NCBI GenBank assembly: GCA_016934645.1
Contig: JAFGSL010000432.1
Location: forward strand, 1-5,710
DNA from: Anaerolineae bacterium
GTDB lineage: Bacteria > Chloroflexota > Anaerolineae > B4-G1 > SLSP01
Direction: 5' to 3'
DNA length: 5,710 bases
Below are positions 5,545-5,710 of the stretch, one piece after another (positions within the stretch are counted from its first letter, which is position 1; each line of letters starts with the position of its first letter). The position numbers and the translations under genes are program-made. The notes beneath the pieces were generated by a model. The model saw nothing but the letters and a program-made list of their open reading frames with translations. It was not told the origin of the DNA and searched no databases.

Positions 5545-5710
5545 CTAATATCCCAACAACTCTCGCAGTTCCGCCGCCGCCGACTTGCTGAGCGGGATTT
5601 CGGTTTCGGCTTCGTTATTGAGAATCAGGCTGAAGCTGTTGCGGGTGTAGGGGATCACTTCTTTGACGTGTTGCAGGTTCACCAGGTAGCTGCGATGGGC
5701 GCGGAAGAAA
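5545..5710 (-). CDS. LytTR-family DNA-binding regulator (C-terminal fragment)
   Basis: The last 54 residues of a gene that enters from the right edge and ends at TAG 5545-5547. The fragment begins FFRAHRSYLVNLQHV and continues through a strand-rich segment to IPLSKSAAAELRELLGY. The FxRxHRSYLVNL motif and the terminal IPxSK...L..LL pattern are diagnostic of the LytTR DNA-binding domain, which binds paired direct repeats through beta-strand loops. Most such proteins carry an N-terminal response-regulator receiver domain partnered by a sensor kinase, but that part is outside the window, so a stand-alone or membrane-anchored LytTR protein remains possible. A terminator follows its 3' region, and the next gene has its own promoter, so the two are separate transcription units. 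Confidence 0.93.
   Translation of the reverse strand, partial: FFRAHRSYLVNLQHVKEVIPYTRNSFSLILNNEAETEIPLSKSAAAELRELLGY

Overview
The window holds six genes, all on the minus strand. In transcription order (right to left) they are: the last 54 codons of a LytTR-type DNA-binding regulator; a lipoprotein alpha/beta hydrolase of the prolyl/tripeptidyl aminopeptidase (S33, TAP-like) type; an 83-residue DUF4177-like protein; an ABC-2 ATPase; and two tandem paralogous ABC-2 permeases, the last of which runs off the left edge. No RNA gene, insertion sequence, CRISPR array or phage gene is visible. The long plus-strand open frames are antisense shadows.

Organism: a G+C-rich bacterium. The hydrolase type, the DUF4177-like protein and the dispersed ACCACAGAGACAC and CGCAAAGA repeats remind me most of Chloroflexota, particularly Anaerolineae-like lineages. 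This is inferred from general resemblance, not from a search, and other environmental phyla share such repeats.

Layout. 5545-5710 is the LytTR end. 5231-5544 is a 314-bp intergenic region dense with signals: a perfect 15-bp inverted repeat just after the LytTR stop, a pair of 10/11-matching direct repeats with a 21-bp period (candidate LytTR box), an intrinsic terminator for LytTR, a near-consensus sigma-70 promoter (TTGCAT, 17 bp, TATACT) whose -35 touches the terminator T-tract, and a palindromic repeat that would lie in the hydrolase mRNA leader. 3305-5230 is the hydrolase. 3050-3301 is the DUF4177-like gene, only 3 nt after the hydrolase stop. 2924-3049 is a spacer with two short repeat types. 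1-2923 is the ABC exporter (ATPase, permease B, permease A).

How the parts may fit. The hydrolase and small gene are almost certainly co-transcribed. I see no clear terminator or promoter between them and the ABC genes, so the exporter may be read from the same promoter or from one I cannot recognise. The ATPase with the two permeases should form one heterodimeric DrrA/NatA-like exporter of unknown substrate. The most distinctive features are non-coding: each ABC gene's Shine-Dalgarno is immediately preceded by a short AATC/GATT-based tandem repeat, and the hydrolase promoter region carries a candidate binding site for the adjacent LytTR regulator.
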